From Halorussus litoreus (GTDB taxonomy: Archaea; Halobacteriota; Halobacteria; Halobacteriales; Haladaptataceae), in contig NZ_QLVG01000031.1 of the NCBI RefSeq assembly GCF_003382685.1, positions 1 through 64,000 of the forward strand: DNA of 64,000 nucleotides, in the 5' to 3' direction. Positions 42,906 through 51,025 of this stretch are shown piece after piece. Position 1 is the stretch's first letter, and the number at the start of each line of letters is the position of its first letter. The position numbers were made by a program, and so were the translations under genes. A model generated the notes under the pieces. The model saw nothing but the letters and a program-made list of their open reading frames with translations, ran no database searches and was not told where the DNA came from.

Positions 42906-43212
42906 TTTGGTAATCTATATTCGATTCAACGAGTTCAGTCGTTTGAAATACATTGGCCATCCGTCACGATAGCGGCTCGGACCAGCGGTGTTCAGCTACG
43001 TGCGGTCAGATCCTGCTTCGCTCGGTGAATCAACTGATAGTTCTGGTGTCTGCGCGAGTGAAACGAGCACGTGCTCGTCACGAGCGAAGCGACGTGAGGG
43101 TGTCGAGCCCGCCGAGGGCTTTCGGAGACGTCTCACTGACTCCACTACCGTATCTGAATGCGATTCCGAACTATCGCCAACACCTATATGTCAGCCCCAC
43201 ACACCCACACGC
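42906..43212. other. 307-bp intergenic region with a dispersed repeat
   Basis: Divergent space between DUF7504-like copy A and the small zinc-finger gene. At about 43109-43135 it holds CCGAGGGCTTTCG followed by a GACGT core, shared with the minus strand near 3185-3206. CACGTGCTCGTCACGAG nearby is a small inverted repeat. The AT-rich first 60 bp belong to the copy A promoter. No gene supported. Confidence 0.5.
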
Positions 43213-43434
43213 ATGACCGACGACGAGGACGAGCCGTGCAACGACTGTCGCGAGCCCGTCTCTGATGCGCTGGCCCGGACCGTCCGGCTGACCGTCGACC
43301 GCTCGCAGATCGACAGCCAGCGGCTCTGCCCGGAGTGCTTCGCCGAGTGGATCGACCGCTACGAGTCCGAGATGCAACCCGACCCGGACCACACGCTCGT
43401 CGACGACCCGGACGCCGACATCATCGTGGACTGA
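43213..43434 (+). CDS. small zinc-finger protein (DUF7569-like)
   Basis: Acidic protein of 73 aa with two CxxC knuckles, PCNDC (Cys9/Cys12) and LCPEC (Cys39/Cys42), spaced as in a treble-clef or zinc-ribbon fold, followed by an acidic tail. Small single-domain zinc-finger proteins of this size are common in haloarchaea and several affect motility, biofilm or stress phenotypes; no specific role can be given. I chose the ATG at 43213; upstream codons in frame carry repeat sequence. Confidence 0.75.
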   Translation: MTDDEDEPCNDCREPVSDALARTVRLTVDRSQIDSQRLCPECFAEWIDRYESEMQPDPDHTLVDDPDADIIVD

Positions 43435-43645
43435 ACTAGCGGATTGCCGAACCCCTCTGTATCGAGTGGAAACCGCCCGACTGCGGGCCACTCCTCGCCA
43501 CACGTCTCCTCTCGAAAGGCACCTACCGACCGGAATATAGCTCTCTGGAGACGCCCCCTATCGGTCGGCCTCGACGGTCGTCGAACCCCCTCGTTTCGGG
43601 TGTACGATCGCAGTACGGCACCGGATTTGTGGGAATCGTGCGGTC
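43435..43645. other. intergenic stretch, nothing recognised
   Basis: About 210 bp after the zinc-finger gene. Open plus-strand codons exist through here but read as low-quality protein and overlap the MFS relic on the other strand, so I see no gene. Confidence 0.4.
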
Positions 43646-43849
43646 TTACGAAACCGACCCCTGTGTGGGAAGTAACAACACGGGTGGGTGACGAACTGCT
43701 TCGGAACTCGTGACCCTGACTGGTCGCTCGGCGCTCGGAACTGGGTGGACGATGCCCGACCCGAGGACGTTGACGAACCGCGCCGCGGCCACCACGAATA
43801 CAGCGCGGTCGAACTCGCGGACATCGGACAGTGAGGCCCGGAACGGCAT
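43646..43849 (-). pseudogene. N-terminal relic of an MFS transporter
   Basis: The first 35 codons (REFDRAVFVVAAARFVNVLG, then SGIVHPV) read like the first TM helix of haloarchaeal MFS exporters. After that the frame continues only into unrelated sequence (SAERPVRVTSSEAV) and stops, so everything past TM1 is missing. Truncation probably followed an insertion or deletion. An intact but different MFS gene is 1.4 kb away. Confidence 0.5.
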
Positions 43850-44017
43850 CTATGGGCCGGTAGCGACGGATAGAAGAAATGGATTCGAGAACCGGAACGG
43901 GTCGCTACTCGGCCATGTGGTATTGTACCGGGGTCGACCTGATAGCCCTTTGGCTTTTCAAGGGCACTCGCGCAGATCCATTGCTGCCCGCCTAGTCTAC
44001 TTGGTCCGCACGCCCGT

Positions 44018-44413
44018 TCACGGCGCAACGAGTGCGTCTCCGTAGATCGGGACCATGTACAGGAGCAGCAAAGACGCACCGACGAGTGCTGCAACCGTAG
44101 TCGCCCGTTCGACTCTGGAAGGGCTACTGTATCTGGACGTAACGAGGACGGACGTGACGAGACCGATCAACGCAACCTGCAGGACCATCTCTACGTACGA
44201 GGCGTAGATTCCGGGGCGCCCGGGTCGAAAGATCAACACCGTCAGAACCGCCGAGGAGAGGGTCACTACTCCTGCCGCTGCTGTTAACGGCGTTCGAAGA
44301 CCGGCCGCTCTAGCTATCGTGGCAGTTAGATAGCCGTTGAGAACGACTCGTAACCCGATTATCGTCGCGAGCACACCAGGGTTCGACGAGGTGGGGAAGA
44401 GCCAGTCAAGCAT
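44018..44413 (-). CDS. four-TM membrane protein of unknown function
   Basis: Protein of 131 aa from ATG 44413 (MLDWLFPTSSNPG). Four hydrophobic helices: ATIIGLRVVLNGYLTATIA, PLTAAAGVVTLSSAVLTVLI, ASYVEMVLQVALIGLVTSVLV and VAALVGASLLLLYMVPIY. The pattern N-G-Y in TM1 and a charged mid-loop FRPGRPG are notable. It resembles no family I can name. Base composition is lower in GC than the housekeeping genes nearby. Confidence 0.6.
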   Translation of the reverse strand: MLDWLFPTSSNPGVLATIIGLRVVLNGYLTATIARAAGLRTPLTAAAGVVTLSSAVLTVLIFRPGRPGIYASYVEMVLQVALIGLVTSVLVTSRYSSPSRVERATTVAALVGASLLLLYMVPIYGDALVAP

Positions 44414-44532
44414 CGTTCGAAGTTCCGATACGGGAGTCCGACAGTGCGCTCTCAGGGGCGTTCCTCGCCGCCCCATCACTCGAATATACAACTGTTCCGA
44501 TGTGTCTACTCATCTGATTGTTTTTCGTGGCG

Positions 44533-45111
44533 TCAGTATATAACCTCGAGGTCGCCGTCCGACGACGAGAAGTCATCACCGTTTCCGACGCTCTCGCTCG
44601 ACGACGAGTATCCAAGCCCTTCCCACGTGTCGACGAACTTGTCCCGGGCATCGTCGAACCGCCACTGCTCGTCACCGGGGGCGATACCGTGGTCCGCCGG
44701 ATCGCGGTGGGCGGCTCCGACGACTTCGTGACCACCGTAGTAATCGTCGGGGATGTTGTACAGTCTGCCGTGCCACTGTTCTCCGGGAACCAGCCCTGCT
44801 TCCTCTTTGATGTGCTTGTCCTCTGATTTTTCCACGTCGCCATTGCTCGTCTCGTATCCGACGTACGACGAGAAAGACGGGACGTAGATACTACCCCATC
44901 CGTCGTCGAGCATGTCCTGTTTGACGTTTTGGGCAGTAAAGTCACCGTCGTACCACGTGACGTTGATCGGCCCGGTCTTCTCGTCCAGATCTCCGCTACT
45001 GTACGTGTAGAGCGGCCCGTTGTAGGCCGATGGAGAACTGGCGACGGATGCGTCCCGATCTTCCGCTCGTTCGCTCGCGATTCGCTCTTTCTCCAATTTT
45101 TCGGCATGCAT
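44533..45111 (-). CDS. unknown acidic protein, possibly 5'-truncated
   Basis: Protein of 192 aa, rich in Asp/Glu/Ser/Tyr and with no TM helix. The middle holds an aromatic PINVTWYDGDFTAQNVKQDM segment followed by GPGEQWHGRLYNIPDDYYGG-like hydrophilic sequence; the tail is Ser/Asp-rich. The frame stays open and protein-like upstream of the only ATG (FEEYRNPDRAFTISYDDDAI) back to an in-frame stop near 45215, without ATG, GTG or TTG. So the true 5' end may have been lost. AT-richer than neighbours. No family recognised. Confidence 0.5.
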   Translation of the reverse strand: MHAEKLEKERIASERAEDRDASVASSPSAYNGPLYTYSSGDLDEKTGPINVTWYDGDFTAQNVKQDMLDDGWGSIYVPSFSSYVGYETSNGDVEKSEDKHIKEEAGLVPGEQWHGRLYNIPDDYYGGHEVVGAAHRDPADHGIAPGDEQWRFDDARDKFVDTWEGLGYSSSSESVGNGDDFSSSDGDLEVIY

Positions 45112-45283
45112 ATGTTGTTCGAACGTGCCGAGTATCGCGTCATCATCGTACGAGATCGTGAAGGCCCTATCGGGGTTGCGGTACTCCTCAAACGATAATT
45201 TTGATGGAAGTCACACAGCCCTACGTCGATGACTACGTAAAGAGCGACGGTGGCGCTTCGCACGAAACGGCCCACCCATCGGC

Positions 45284-46615
45284 CTACCGATACGCCTCGA
45301 ACTCCTCGCCGAACAGGAGGAAGTATCCCGTCCCGACCAGTCCGACCGCAGCGGCGATCGTAAAGGCGACGTCCGGGCTCACGAACTCCCAGAGGTAGCC
45401 CCCGAGCGCGGCGCTAGGGATGACCACGGTGTTTCGGAGCAGGTAGTACGTGCCCGTCACGCGACCGCCAGCGCCCCGTTCGGCGGGACCGACGATGAGC
45501 GCCTTGTGCGAGGGCAGACCCGCGAACCGGAGTCCGGAGAACGCGAACACGAGGACCATCGCGGTCGCGCTCGCCGGGGCGTTGATGAGCACGACCGGGA
45601 AGACGGCGTAGACCGCGAACCCGAGCGCGACCACGGGCTTGAGGCCAACGTACTCGGCGGCCTTCGCGGCGGGTGCCATCACCAAGAGCGCCACCAGCAT
45701 CTCCACGCCGAGCAGGTAGCCGAACAGGGCCTGGGGCGAGAGGTCGAGCGCGTAGGAGAACCCGGCCAGCGAGACGGTCGCGTTCAGGCCCACTTCGCGG
45801 AACTGGGTGACCACCAGCACGAAGAACACGTACACCATGCCGTTGGCGAACCGGACCAGCGTGTCACCGACCAGCAGCGGTCGGAGTTCGTCGGGCATCT
45901 CCCGGAGGTCGCGCCGAATTTGGTCGACGCCCCCGAACGAGTCACCGATGGTGTCCTCGCTGGCGTCGTAGCGGACGTGCTGGACGACCGTCCCGAGCGC
46001 GCCGAAGACGACCCCGACCGCGAGCACGTACTGGAAGCTGACCGTGAACTCGGGATGGAGGCCGATGAGGACCGCCGCGAGGACGGGGCCGACGAGGAAC
46101 GCGGTCCGGCGGAACGTCTCGGTGCTGGCGAAGCCCGCCGCGAGCCGCGAAGGGTCGGTCGCCTGCTTGACGACCGCGAAGGTGGCACCGAGGCCGAACG
46201 ACTTCCACGCTTGTGCGAGGAGCAGGCCGACGAAGATCCAGAGCCACGGCTCGACCGTCACCCCGCCAACGGTGAACGCGCCGACCGCGGGCGCGACGAG
46301 CCAGACGGCGAAGCCGACGGTCGAGAGGAGTCCGAACACCGTCAGCGCGTACCGCGAGCCGATCCTGTCCGAGACCGCGCCGCCCGGGTAGGGGTAGAGC
46401 GCGGAGACGACGTTCCCGAAGGTCCCGAACAGCCCGACGACGAATCCGGAGGCACCCAGTGCGACCATGTACTCCGGGAGGAACCGGCTGGTCATCTGGA
46501 AGCCGAGGCTGAAGGCGAACATCGCGAGCGAGAGCACCAGCACGTCGCGCTGGAGGCCGAGGAACTGCCGGAACGCGTCGATGGGTCCCGCGGCCTCCGC
46601 CTGCTCTCGGGCCAT
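45284..46615 (-). CDS. major facilitator superfamily transporter
   Basis: Transporter of 443 aa with 12 TM helices in two halves. The loop 2-3 motif appears as GGAVSDRIGSRYALTVFG, a good MFS motif A; the second half begins about residue 245 after a cytosolic linker (QIRRDLREMPDELRPLLVGD). Probably drug or metabolite efflux; substrate unknown. I chose ATG 46615 (MAREQAEAAG); an upstream in-frame ATG would add 22 unlikely residues. Divergent from the CHAT-like gene, 128 bp apart. Confidence 0.9.
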   Translation of the reverse strand: MAREQAEAAGPIDAFRQFLGLQRDVLVLSLAMFAFSLGFQMTSRFLPEYMVALGASGFVVGLFGTFGNVVSALYPYPGGAVSDRIGSRYALTVFGLLSTVGFAVWLVAPAVGAFTVGGVTVEPWLWIFVGLLLAQAWKSFGLGATFAVVKQATDPSRLAAGFASTETFRRTAFLVGPVLAAVLIGLHPEFTVSFQYVLAVGVVFGALGTVVQHVRYDASEDTIGDSFGGVDQIRRDLREMPDELRPLLVGDTLVRFANGMVYVFFVLVVTQFREVGLNATVSLAGFSYALDLSPQALFGYLLGVEMLVALLVMAPAAKAAEYVGLKPVVALGFAVYAVFPVVLINAPASATAMVLVFAFSGLRFAGLPSHKALIVGPAERGAGGRVTGTYYLLRNTVVIPSAALGGYLWEFVSPDVAFTIAAAVGLVGTGYFLLFGEEFEAYR

Positions 46616-46710
46616 GCGGGAGTAATTGGAAGGAGGTGTCAAAAACGGTGGGGTCGAGCGGTGGCCGGCGGGCCACAGCACCGGGCGATTTTGCCGGAAT
46701 GACGAGTGGG

Positions 46711-46720
46711 GTATAAGTAA
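46711..46720 (+). promoter_or_regulatory. TATA box of the CHAT-like gene
   Basis: GTATAAGTAA centred about 29 nt before the ATG at 46744; a clear leaderless-type promoter. Confidence 0.65.
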
Positions 46721-46743
46721 TTTCAGTCACTACGCGTTCGACA

Positions 46744-48777
46744 ATGAACCCGGAGTTTACGGCGCTCGTCGATTCCGACGGGGTCCGGATCACCGACCCC
46801 ATCGAGCGGACGCAGTTCGACCTCCACGCGCCGGCGGCCGTCTCGCCGGGGCGAACGGACACCGACGCGTTCTACTTCCCGGTCGACACCGCGATCTCGG
46901 TCCGGACGCCGTGGCTCCGGACCACGAAGGGACTCGACGTGTACGCTCGAGACACTGACGGGAACATGGTGGGCGAGTCCAGCGGCGGCTCTCGCCTCGA
47001 CCTCCCGGCCGACGCGTACAATCTCGAACTCGCCAGCACGCAGATGAAGGTGTACCTCGCGGTCGAGAGTGAGATCAGCGTCTCTGGCGACCCTTCGGCG
47101 GTCGACATCTCGTTCGGCGGAGAGACGCGGGTCGAGATCGGCGCGCGGTCGCTGCACGAGCAGCCGGCGGGAACGATTACTGTTCCAGATGACGTCGGCG
47201 CGACGATGGACGCCGTCTCGCTGCTCGGCTCCGCACTGAAGACGACCACGTGCGAGCGGTCGTTCCCCTCGCTGCGGGGGCACCCACCGCTGGTCGAACC
47301 CGGCGAGAGATTCACGGTGGAGGGTGACATCACTCGCCCGGAGACGGGCGTCAAGATTCAGGTCCCGGAGAAGCGCGAGGCCGTCTACGAGGTCGCGCCG
47401 CTGGCGTTCTACCTCGGCGCGGACGTGGTGCCGGGGCGCGAGCCACGGCTCATCACCGACGACTTCGAGTACGCGCTCGATGCGCCGGGCGACCTTCAGC
47501 AGGGCATCAATCAAGTGCTCCAGCAGGTGTTCTTCCTCGACTGCGTGACTCGCACCGAGGGCTACTATCAGGTCGACTTGCGGGAGCGGGCCGACCTCGA
47601 ACCACACGTGGACCTCGACTTCGCCACTCTCTACGGTGCGCCGCTGGCCGAGCAGCTCCGCCGGTACCTCGACGTTCCGTTCGAGGTGGTCGAACCCCAC
47701 CTCCCGCGGTGGAAGGTGACGATGGACGTGTCGCCGACCCACGAGAACGTCGCGGTGCTCCCGTTCGCCGCGGACGAACTCGCGGTGGTCCGCTGTCCGG
47801 ACGACCCGGACCCCTCGAAGGTCGAACCGGAGCCGGAGGTGTTCGAGACGTTCTACCGTGGCGCGGGCGACAGCACCCTGTCGGCGGACGTAATCCACCC
47901 CAAGCCGGCCAACTCCATCGAGCAGGTCTGGGTCGGTGAGGAGATGCCCATCGGCGCGAGCAAGGCGACGCCGGAGTCGCTGAAGCGCCGCCTCGACGTG
48001 ACGCCCAAGCACCAGATCACGGTGGACGTGGTCTGCAACGACGACCGCATGCGCGAGGAGGACGTGGTCGGCGACATCTACGGGACGCGGGACCTCTACG
48101 AGTTCAACGTCACGGTCCACAACGACGTGACGACTGCGGGGCTTCGGAACCTGCTCAAATCCGACACCGACTTCCTCCACTACATCGGTCACGTCGACGA
48201 CCACGGCATTCGCTGCATCGACGGCATGCTCGACGTGTCGACCATCGAGGAGTCGGGCGTTCGTGCGTTCATCCTGAACGGTTGTCGGTCGTACGAGCAA
48301 GGCGAGCAGTTGGTCGAGAAGGGGAGTCAGGTCGGCGTGGTCACGCTAACGAAGGTCGGGAACGAACCCGCAACGGACGTGGGAACAGAACTCGCGCGGT
48401 TGTTAAATTATGGGCTCACCTTTGCAGGAGCGGTTGCCGTGATTATGGAGGACAAGCAAAGACAGTACACTGTATTAGGGGATGGTGGGGTTGAGTTAGT
48501 AAAGACGAAGTGTGGGATACCACTTGTAATACACATCGAGCGAAATGGCAGTGGATACTCGACGGAATTCCACGCTCATGCGACCACGAACTACTCGATG
48601 GGGTCTCTCATGAGTAATAAGTTCGGCAACTCACCAGTTCGGACTCTGGGATCGAGCGTTCTACAGAAACAGTTCGATAGTGATGGCCTCCGCGAGTGCC
48701 TAAACAGCGGGAAGAATCCAGTTAAGGTTGATGGCGAACTCTTTTGGAGCGACGAGATTTCTATTGATACTATTTAG
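46744..48777 (+). CDS. CHAT-domain caspase-like protease with foreign-looking C-terminus
   Basis: Protein of 677 aa. The N-terminal 460 residues are beta-rich and of unknown family (starts FTALVDSDGVRITDPIERTQ). From about residue 465 it follows the CHAT protease plan: FLHYIGHVDDHG with catalytic His483 and RAFILNGCRSYEQG with Cys514, then GVVTLTKVGNEPATDVGTEL. CHAT enzymes cleave proteins and act in immunity and cell death (for example Craspase-type TPR-CHAT). From about base 48400 (residue 552) the DNA turns AT-rich, with rarer codons such as TTA, to the stop: the last 125 residues look exchanged. Own TATA box; neighbours are an MFS exporter and DUF7504-like copies. Confidence 0.8.
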   Translation: MNPEFTALVDSDGVRITDPIERTQFDLHAPAAVSPGRTDTDAFYFPVDTAISVRTPWLRTTKGLDVYARDTDGNMVGESSGGSRLDLPADAYNLELASTQMKVYLAVESEISVSGDPSAVDISFGGETRVEIGARSLHEQPAGTITVPDDVGATMDAVSLLGSALKTTTCERSFPSLRGHPPLVEPGERFTVEGDITRPETGVKIQVPEKREAVYEVAPLAFYLGADVVPGREPRLITDDFEYALDAPGDLQQGINQVLQQVFFLDCVTRTEGYYQVDLRERADLEPHVDLDFATLYGAPLAEQLRRYLDVPFEVVEPHLPRWKVTMDVSPTHENVAVLPFAADELAVVRCPDDPDPSKVEPEPEVFETFYRGAGDSTLSADVIHPKPANSIEQVWVGEEMPIGASKATPESLKRRLDVTPKHQITVDVVCNDDRMREEDVVGDIYGTRDLYEFNVTVHNDVTTAGLRNLLKSDTDFLHYIGHVDDHGIRCIDGMLDVSTIEESGVRAFILNGCRSYEQGEQLVEKGSQVGVVTLTKVGNEPATDVGTELARLLNYGLTFAGAVAVIMEDKQRQYTVLGDGGVELVKTKCGIPLVIHIERNGSGYSTEFHAHATTNYSMGSLMSNKFGNSPVRTLGSSVLQKQFDSDGLRECLNSGKNPVKVDGELFWSDEISIDTI

Positions 48778-49197
48778 GGGCCAGCTGTTCCGCACTGGAT
48801 GCAGTCGGATGGTGTTGGTGCTTCTGACAGATAAAAACCCATCAGGAACAGCATTTCCACTAACTTTGGGTGCCGTCTCAATCGTGCAAGAATCCAATCT
48901 TTCATCATATACCCATTCATCCCCCTGACCAAAAAATACTTTCATTAGAAAATATACTAAAAATTCTGTAGCTGTTTTATATCTGGTTTCGATCCACATC
49001 TCGACTAGCGATTTGTATTTTCTGTCAGCCGGTTACGGCCTCTACTCATCTTGCTGGCCGGGAAGCGTGGACGTTCAAATTCTGACGCGCAAGAGCGCCC
49101 CTGACTGGAAGACGGGCCAACACGCGCAGAGAAATCCACGCCTGCTTAAACGTATCTCAACTACCTCTGGCGCTTGATTGCCGAATTAGATACAAAA
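48778..49197. other. AT-rich region with decayed coding sequence
   Basis: About 420 bp after the CHAT-like gene. The first 220 bp are the most AT-rich of the window; a minus-strand frame of 99 codons (48700-48999) is open but overlaps the CHAT 3' end, and I do not trust it. At 49065-49200 the plus strand encodes SAPDWKTGQHAQRNPRLLKR and, one frame on, YLNYLWRLIAELDTKF then a stop, the look of a frameshifted gene end, possibly transposase-derived. Recombination junk next to a foreign gene tail. Confidence 0.5.
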
Positions 49198-49204
49198 TTT
49201 TAAA
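49198..49204 (+). promoter_or_regulatory. TATA box of DUF7504-like copy B
   Basis: TTTTAAA, about 30 nt before ATG 49231, in a context (CAAAATTTTAAACC) almost the same as copy A's promoter. Confidence 0.6.
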
Positions 49205-49230
49205 CCATTCGTCCGTCTCCGTGCTGGTGA

Positions 49231-49902
49231 ATGAACAACGGACCGGACGTTCCCCCTGCGGAGTTCACCGACCGGTTGCAGACACTGAAACAGCGCGGCT
49301 GTAACATCCTTGTGACCGGCACGGTCAGCGAGGAGGTCTCCCAGCGGATGACCCGGAAGCTCCTCGGCGAACCCGAGAACCCGCGAGCCCGCATCCTCGC
49401 GCTCACCGATCAGGACCGCGAGGACGCGCCGGATCTGCTGCCCGACAGCGTCGCACCGAGCGACGAGAGCGTGTCCGTCGTCGACGTCGGTGGCACTCGG
49501 TCGGCGACCGCCACGTCGCCGCCGGAGGCCGGGGCTGCGTGGCATCGGGATGGCATCGACGAGCTACGGAAGAGGGTCTGTGACGCCATCGCGACCGCGA
49601 AGATCTCCCAGTCCGGATTCGAGCCGGCGCAGCTCCGCGTCTCGGTGTTCACCCTCTCATCGCTCGTGAACCAGTACGATCCCGCGGCAATCGAGCAGTT
49701 CGTGAGCGCGCTGGGCGACCACGTCCGCGGTGCACGGGGGATGGCACACTTCCACCTCCCGGTCGCCGACGACGCCGAGGCGGTCCGCCGACTCGCGCCG
49801 CTGTTCGATGTTCGCATCGAACTCCGTGAGACGAACGGCCTGCCCGAACAACGGTGGCACTTCCCCGACCGCGACGTCTCGACTTCGTGGGTCGGACTGT
49901 AA
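49231..49902 (+). CDS. DUF7504-like protein, copy B
   Basis: Protein of 223 aa, paralogue of copy A. N-terminal half: DRLQTLKQRGCNILVTGTVS, RKLLGEPENPRARILALTDQ, alignable with copy A but clearly diverged; residues from FEPAQLRVSVFTLS to the end are nearly identical at protein and DNA level. RecA/KaiC-like remnant fold without Walker A; role unknown, possibly signalling. The two genes point away from each other across the 42-50 kb segment. Confidence 0.8.
   Translation: MNNGPDVPPAEFTDRLQTLKQRGCNILVTGTVSEEVSQRMTRKLLGEPENPRARILALTDQDREDAPDLLPDSVAPSDESVSVVDVGGTRSATATSPPEAGAAWHRDGIDELRKRVCDAIATAKISQSGFEPAQLRVSVFTLSSLVNQYDPAAIEQFVSALGDHVRGARGMAHFHLPVADDAEAVRRLAPLFDVRIELRETNGLPEQRWHFPDRDVSTSWVGL
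49615..49902 (+). repeat. inverted repeat arm B (gene-conversion tract)
   Basis: Partner of 42185-42472 in inverted orientation. Homologous recombination between the arms would invert everything from about 42.4 to 49.7 kb without damaging either gene's C-terminus. Confidence 0.85.
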
Positions 49903-50065
49903 CTTCTGGGCACCGTCGATACGCGTCGTGTTCTCCGAGCAGTCTCGACGGCGTGGTTCGACGCGGCTGCCCCAGTCTTCGTCTCTGTCCTCTCAACTGC
50001 GCGCCGCGCCACCCAGTTCGCCGAGACCGAACTGCTAAAGGGCGTGTGGGCGTCGGTTATGGGTA

Positions 50066-51022
50066 ATGAAGGCGCTCGGAACGGCGAGTGCGGCCCCCGG
50101 GGAGTTCGACACCGGGCGGCTGCAGGTCGGCGAAACGCGTGACGGGAGCGAGTTCGGGCTTCCCGTCGCTGTGCTCAACGGGGCGGCGGACGGACCCACG
50201 CTGTACGTACAGGCGGTCAGCGACGGCGACGAACTGAACGGGCTCGGCGTGCTCCAGCGGGCCATCCCACAGATCCCACCCGCAGAGCTGTCGGGCACCG
50301 TCCTCGTGACGGGCATCGTCAACTATCACGCGTTCCAGGTGGCCGAGCACCGCAATCCCATCGACGACACGAAGATGAATCGCACCTACCCCGGCGACGA
50401 GTCGGGCACCGCCAGCGAGCGCATCGCGGCCGCCACTTTCGACGCGGCCTCGCGGGCCGACCTCGTGCTCGACCTCCATCAGGGCTCGACCAGCCGGATG
50501 ATAAACGAGGTTCGAGTCCGCTGCGGGCAGCGTCACCGGCTCCACGACGAGTGTCTCGAACTCGCCAAGGTGTTCGGCTGCGGCAACGTCCTCGACCAGA
50601 AGGGCCCCGACGGTCAACTCGCCCGCGCCGGGCCCGACGAGGGCGTCCCGACCGTCGACCCCGAACTCGGCGGCTGCGTCGGCTGGGACGAGGAGAGCAT
50701 CCAGTACGGCGTCGACGGGCTGTTCAACGTCCTGCGCTACTACGACTTCCTCGACGGGGAGGTGGACCTCGAACCCCAGACCCGCGCGCAGGGGTTCGAC
50801 CGCTACGGCTCGCCGGTCGGCGGCCTCGTCGACTTCCAGCGGGACCTCGGCGACCGGGTCGAAAGCGGCGACGTGCTGTTCGAGGTGACCGACCCGTTCG
50901 GCCAGCGCAAGGCCGAGGTGACCGCCGACGACGACGGCGTGTTCTGGCGTTCGCGGCGGCTCCCGCAGGTGGCGACCGGCGAGTACGTCTGTTCGGTCGG
51001 CACCGACGTCGACGAGTACTGA
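50066..51022 (+). CDS. succinylglutamate desuccinylase / aspartoacylase-family hydrolase
   Basis: Zinc hydrolase-like protein of 318 aa. Family landmarks: AVSDGDELNG at residues 50-59 where classical members have HGDE (His replaced by Asp/Ser), MNRTYPGDESG (DLNR-x-FPG motif) and LVLDLHQGSTSR with the zinc His. The C-terminal beta domain follows. It may deacylate an N-acyl amino acid, but the altered first zinc ligand leaves the substrate open. First of three genes with gaps of 3 and about 20 nt. Confidence 0.85.
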   Translation: MKALGTASAAPGEFDTGRLQVGETRDGSEFGLPVAVLNGAADGPTLYVQAVSDGDELNGLGVLQRAIPQIPPAELSGTVLVTGIVNYHAFQVAEHRNPIDDTKMNRTYPGDESGTASERIAAATFDAASRADLVLDLHQGSTSRMINEVRVRCGQRHRLHDECLELAKVFGCGNVLDQKGPDGQLARAGPDEGVPTVDPELGGCVGWDEESIQYGVDGLFNVLRYYDFLDGEVDLEPQTRAQGFDRYGSPVGGLVDFQRDLGDRVESGDVLFEVTDPFGQRKAEVTADDDGVFWRSRRLPQVATGEYVCSVGTDVDEY

Positions 51023-51025
51023 CCG

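Noticed and set aside
48700-48999. 99-codon minus-strand gene
   Set aside because: Overlaps the end of the CHAT-like gene and has no recognisable domain; AT-rich DNA gives few stops here by chance. Left as undecided.
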